The position numbers and the translations under genes were made by a program. This document shows, one piece after another, positions 60,098 to 64,000 of a DNA stretch of 64,000 nucleotides (position 1 is its first letter; the number at the start of each line of letters is the position of its first letter). The notes under the pieces are model-generated. The model was not told the DNA's origin and ran no database searches. It saw nothing but the letters and a program-made list of their open reading frames with translations. Location of the stretch: contig NC_079476.1 of assembly GCF_026230105.1 (NCBI RefSeq), forward strand, positions 13,344,709 through 13,408,708, given 5' to 3'. Origin of the DNA: Diorhabda sublineata (taxonomy: Eukaryota > Arthropoda > Insecta > Coleoptera > Chrysomelidae).

Positions 60098-61150
60098 CAG
60101 TGCTGGCTAAAAGTTTAAGAGCACATTAAAATAACATAATTATCTATCAATCCTAATAAAACCCCATAAGATATAAAAAGAAATATACACACACCTGCAT
60201 TTTCAAATACCGACAAACGCTGCGTTAGAGCCAGGTGGTGAGTCGTAATCATATTTTTTGATGTGCTTATCACTACTTTCTTTGCTTTTGTTTTATTATT
60301 TAGCTTCTCTAAACACGTGCTTCCGACTTATTACCTGAGGTTATATGGCTTTATATCTAAGCTTGTGGTTTCTGCATTAAAGACGCCTTAAAATGGGAAA
60401 AGCACGCGAAATTCGCAGTGAAGTGCGTTCTGTCATCGTTGTTTTACATAATAAAGGCAAATCCGAACGTGAGATAGCTTTACAATTGAAGTTATCGAAG
60501 ACATTTGTTCATGGCACAATAACTATATACAGGGAAAGAGGCAGTTTTCAAGATAGTCTACACTCGGGATGGCCGAGAGTTACCACGTCAAGTGTAGATA
60601 ATTTCATTGTTGCTACACAGCACCAAAAATCCACGTTGAAGTAAATAAAACCCGAGTTAAACCTTTATTATTGACTACAGTAAAACGGCGACTGAGAGAT
60701 GCGAAGTTGTATGGCTGTGTCGCCGTTCGGAAACCTTTGGCTAATACCACAAAACAAGAAAAAAAGGATTCAGTGGACCCTTGCCTTTCGAGATTGGACT
60801 GAAGAAGATTTTAAAGAAGTTGCTTGGACCGATAGATCCAAGTTTCACCTCTTTGTTTCAAAACGAAATATTTACGTTCGTCACAGTGTTCAAGAGAAGA
60901 TGGTGCCAGACTGTGTATTTCTAACTATGAGGTATGTCGGTGGCTCTATTATGATCTGGTGTTGCTTTTCTAGCCACGGAACTGGCGGTTTGATCAAAAT
61001 TATGACAAAAGAATAGTACAAAAAAATTTCGAACAAATTGCCGTTTCTTGGGGCTTGCGATTAATTGGAGATAGATTCATTTTCCAATAGGATAATGATC
61101 CCAAGCATAGATCCAAATCATGCGGAGGATATTTGGAAAATAAATAGACT
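60098..61150 (+). mobile_element. Tc1-like element, 3'-truncated, inserted in the LINE
   Basis: Starts CAGTGCTGGCTAAAAGTTTA immediately after a TA in LINE sequence, a classic Tc1-type terminal sequence and target. No matching right end (reverse complement of the same sequence) was found up to 61400, and the rest of the LINE does not resume. The right part was therefore probably lost by deletion. Confidence 0.7.
60393..61150 (+). pseudogene. Tc1-type transposase pseudogene
   Basis: From ATG 60393: REIRSEVRSVIVVLHNKGKS, EREIALQLKLSKTFVHGTI (helix-turn-helix), YRERGSFQDSLHSGWPRVTT. It shifts frame near 60640 to NKTRVKPLLLTTVKRRLRDA, then shifts again to RIQWTLAFRDWTEEDFKEV, AWTDRSKFHLFVSKR (first Asp; the usual following Glu is Arg), YVGGSIMIWCCFSSHGTGGL. 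After a stop comes IF-Q-stop-DNDPKH (second Asp). The 'SPDLNPIE' end is missing. Inactive. Confidence 0.83.
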
Positions 61151-62328
61151 CAAGGGGTGTTAATAAACATCGCTGGGCCTCCTCAAGGGATACGACGGGA
61201 ATTTTCCAATAAACCGGGAATTTTCAGTAATTTTGAGTGAGCCAACCAAGCAACATGTCGAACCTCCATCGTAACTGTACTCTTTTGGGCTCATGTATCT
61301 ATAGTTGCTGAACTAACGCGCTCTGACGTTGCCTGATATCGACACCGGATTTGGGAATCCCCTGAATCTTTTAGGGTTATTTTATACAAAATTCATTTTT
61401 AAAATGAATATTAGATTTAGTGTAAGGATATCTACCAATTTGTTTTATTTATTTAAGAAGTGCGATTAAGGTATGTAACCGATAATATATATGTTTCATA
61501 TTAGTGTTTAGATATTGTAGGTCAGGGTTGTTTTGTTTTAAACGCTTTGTTTGCACGATTAAAACATGTTTAAAAACATTTGAAACACATAAACAAGAGT
61601 TTTTTCACGAATTCTGTATTTAAAAAAAAACCATAGTCAACCATTCAGCAATACATTACGTAAACCATTCTTCTGTTAAAAAAATTTTAAATAAAATAGT
61701 AGGCAATAAAAATTAATTAAAAATTTTAAGCACATACTTATTTCAGAGTAACTTTTAAAAAGTTGTTTCAAACGATAAAAATCGTTCAAAACAGTCTTGT
61801 TTAGATATAAAAAATACATTTTTTACTATTAGAATAGCCTAAATACACTGTCTGTTTTACTGAACAGCACACCTAGAATTACGATTTATCAAAAATTGAT
61901 ATCTTCGAAAAAAATATGAATTTTCCGATGACAATTTCAGTGGCTTATAAAGAGAAAAAAAATATAATGAGTACGGCACTAAAGAAATAAATATATTTGA
62001 TTTGAAGTTCATTTCTTGATTTCGGTCTAAATAACTTAATGTGGCGGTTGGTTGCGGGCGAAATTCTTCTTATAAAATAGACGTTTTCAAAAAAGATATC
62101 AATGGTTTATTTGGAAATCTCAAAAAAGTGCAAGATATCGATATAAAATATGCCGCAAGAGCGGCTTTGAAAAAATGAATTGAGGTCAAAAATAAGGACA
62201 TGTTGATCTTTGACAAGGATTGTAGAAACTCTTTGATGTATACGGTTTCCAAACATTTGGTAAAATGACCTAGCATTCAGATTAAATAAAGTAATAAGTT
62301 TCCTTAATTCCAATAAGACTGGCCACGA
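61151..62328. other. Unassigned sequence left of the hAT element
   Basis: No recognised gene. 61843-61880 includes CACTGTCTGTTTTACTGAAC, a weak partial match to the dispersed module. Minus-strand frames at 62070-62349 are without similarity. Confidence 0.4.
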
Positions 62329-62682
62329 TCCAGAACTAGGGCTGGGCAATTATCAAAAAATATAATCGATTATTTTCAATTAATCAAAAATAATAGATTT
62401 ATCGAAAATAATCGATAAATCGGAAATAATTGCTTAATCGATAATAATCAATTTTCGATTATTCGAATATCGGAAATAAAGCTTCAAAAGAACGATTGTG
62501 GTTTGATTCCTACAAAAAACAAGATAAAGAGCGAGGAACATACAGAAGACATTACGGTTTGATTGGAAGTAAGATTCTGATATTGAATTGTGTTGAAATA
62601 ATTATTCAGAAAATAAATATTTTAATCGTTAAATTGATTATTATATTATTTGATTATTTTAACGATTGTACGAAAAATAGTG

Positions 62683-62804
62683 TGTATGCCACAGCCGCGA
62701 AACTTTTTAACGACCTCAAGATTATGTTGCCTCGGCCGCTAGCGGTCTCGACGATAACTGTTCTTTCGGTACGTTAAAAAGATATTTCGCGGCCTAAGCA
62801 TACA
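62683..62804. repeat. GC-rich palindromic insertion inside the hAT element
   Basis: The left arm reads TGTATGCCACAGCCGCGAAA then CTTTTTAACG. The right arm, reverse-complemented, reads TGTATGCTTAGGCCGCGAAA then TATCTTTTTAACG. The arms of about 30 bp enclose about 60 bp containing CCGCTAGCGG. It is likely a tiny MITE-like hairpin nested in the hAT element, although it could also be a hairpin belonging to the hAT family itself. Confidence 0.55.
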
Positions 62805-63087
62805 AATAACTATATCAGTCTTTTACTTTGTAATAAAGCTCTCTTTTAAATTCAATTAAACTGTACCAAAACAAAAATAGGCAAGAAACATTGTATTTTA
62901 TAAAAGCAAATTGTCACAGGATGTTGTCCACAGCTCCACCTTACACAACAATATCTTTTGTATATTATTAATTAAAAGTGATCATATGTCACTAGCTCTT
63001 AATGGGCTTGTTTCAAAATAAACTCTTTAGTCTTAGATTTAGGCTTGCAACTAAAAGAAAACAATACATTATTATCTTGAAAGATGT

Positions 63088-63289
63088 TTATTGTAAATTT
63101 TTAGGAATGTTAACAAACGTCTTATTCACAGTTAAAAAAACAAGCTGGTCAATATTATCTCCAGTTAGTAACGCTCTTAGGTCAGTTGCTATTTGGCCTC
63201 CTTTGCTAAATACTCGCTCAGATGGAACACTGGAAGCTTGATTACAGAAAAACTTTTTTGCACATTGGGAAAGAAGAGGAAATATATCG
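63088..63289 (-). pseudogene. hAT transposase C-terminal (dimerisation) remnant
   Basis: Minus-strand open frame: DIFPLLSQCAKKFFCNQASS, VPSERVFSKGGQIATDLRAL, LTGDNIDQLVFLTVNKTF, ending at a TAA at 63088. This is the hATC dimerisation domain with its hallmark 'A(S/T)SVPSERVFS' and 'L....v..L.FL' motifs. The BED finger and catalytic core are absent, so it cannot act alone. Confidence 0.8.
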
Positions 63290-63423
63290 ATTATTTTCGA
63301 TTAACCGATTATTTCCGAATATTCGATTTTTACGATTAATCGATTATCGATTATGTTTAAAAATATATATAGCTTAATTGATCACCCGATTAATCGATTA
63401 TTTTGCCCACCCCTATCCAGAGC

Positions 63424-64000
63424 AATCCGTTCAACTGATGTCTGAAGCATTCAACATTTTGTTGACTGCAAACAAATGCATCGCTACTACATTGGTAGAA
63501 ACTGGCAGTGTTATAGGGATATTATGACGGATCAGGACACTCTAAATAAGATGAAAAACTATTCTAGATGTGATAGAGTAAATAATCGAAAACAGTAGTT
63601 GTAGTAAACAAGGTGGTGCAACTTTTTTTAATAATTCTCACGGTATTGCGATGGCAGAGAAAGGATTTTTTGTAAATAAGAATATTTTGGTTGAAAATTT
63701 AAAAGAAAAATCACTTATATGTCCAAGATTAGTGTACAGTTCTCTACAAAAACTTGATGGATTAAAAAATGTAGATAATCCAAAATCTATGATACTCTCT
63801 ATGAGGAATGTCTACTCAAGATATGGCGTAGCACAAAAAGACAAAAAATCACAAGATTAGCTGGAAACAACTTTGTTGAAAACCCGGGAGAAAGACGGGA
63901 ATTTTTTCATCTAGACAGCCTGGAAAAGCTTCATAGGAACATTCGTAATTGTTGTCCATCCTCGCGAGAAGAAATGTCGAATGCTTTATGCCGTATGCCG
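63424..64000 (+). other. Unassigned sequence with a 69-codon open frame
   Basis: Forward frame 63651-63860 reads MAEKGFFVNKNILVENLKEK, SLICPRLVYSSLQKLDGLKN, SMILSMRNVYSRYGVAQKDK. The pattern 'SPRLVY.A....GL......M..SVRN.RS.Y' faintly recalls repeated insect ORFs, probably transposon-derived. I cannot name it, and it lacks a clear start or end. Confidence 0.3.

Larger units (their letters stand above)
62337..63415 (-). mobile_element. hAT element, internally deleted, with 8-bp target duplication
   Basis: Ends TAGGGCTGGGCAA on the left and, reverse-complemented, TAGGGGTGGGCAAAATAATC on the right, flanked by TCCAGAAC (62329-62336) and TCCAGAGC (63416-63423). These differ at one base and fit the 8-bp hAT target duplication. 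Both subterminal regions are packed with ATCGATTA-type repeats, as expected for transposase binding zones. At 1.08 kb it is too short for a full transposase and keeps only a C-terminal remnant. A separate palindrome is nested at 62683-62804. Confidence 0.85.

Noticed and set aside
1..64000. CRISPR arrays, bacterial operons, rRNA or tRNA genes
   Set aside because: None seen. The spliced genes and transposon content are those of an animal nuclear genome, and no cloverleaf with matching conserved arms was found by eye.

Overview
This window is a strongly AT-rich stretch of an arthropod (most likely insect) nuclear genome. Genes are split by introns with GT-AG boundaries, the two recognisable multi-exon genes have insect-type architectures, and most other coding-like sequence is dead transposon: mariner, Tc1-like, hAT, Penelope-like and non-LTR (RTE-, Jockey/CR1- and I/R1-like) relics. 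The organism cannot be fixed further from the sequence alone. A beetle or another holometabolous insect would fit, but that is inference.

Three host genes can be read. (1) About 571-11687, + strand: the 3' part of a class I unconventional myosin of the Myo61F/MYO1C type, in six exons, ending in a 15-nt coding micro-piece of a last exon; the motor and IQ region lie off the left edge. (2) 13212-13846, - strand: a complete two-exon gene for an 87-residue lysine-rich UPF0390 / 'Leydig cell tumour 10 kDa-like' protein, convergent with the myosin. (3) 41494-53915, - strand: a complete six-exon gene for a 304-residue cell-surface protein (signal peptide, one Ig domain, one fibronectin III domain, one transmembrane helix, short acidic tail). 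Its introns are packed with transposon debris.

Layout: 0-11.7 kb myosin gene, with a mariner relic and a relic of an unnamed arthropod repeat family in its introns. 11.7-13.9 kb, weak LINE relic and the UPF0390 gene. 14.5-20.7 kb, DDE transposase pseudogene, long TA microsatellite, Penelope-like GIY-YIG relic, a second transposase relic and a GC-richer island that may be a MITE. 20.7-25.7 kb is featureless. 25.9-32 kb, two LINE relics with a foldback MITE between them. 33.8-35.9 kb, an unusual element with inverted ends that carries only a multi-exon Myb/SANT-like gene. 36-41 kb, Tc1/mariner relic and a roughly 730-bp foldback. 41.5-53.9 kb, the Ig-FN3 gene with LINE, mariner, hAT and chimeric relics in its introns. 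54-58 kb is featureless apart from one dispersed-repeat copy. 58-61.2 kb, an RTE-like LINE broken into by a Tc1-like element. 62.3-63.4 kb, a deleted hAT element with an 8-bp target duplication and a smaller palindrome inside it.

The host genes do not form a pathway together. The most interesting structures are the gene-only Myb/SANT element, an in-frame chimera of two unrelated repeat ORFs at 45.47 kb, and an unnamed short module present in at least four copies on both strands. Many reading frames open on non-ATG codons, and most open frames here have no support. Splice sites and homologies were judged by eye, without database searches.
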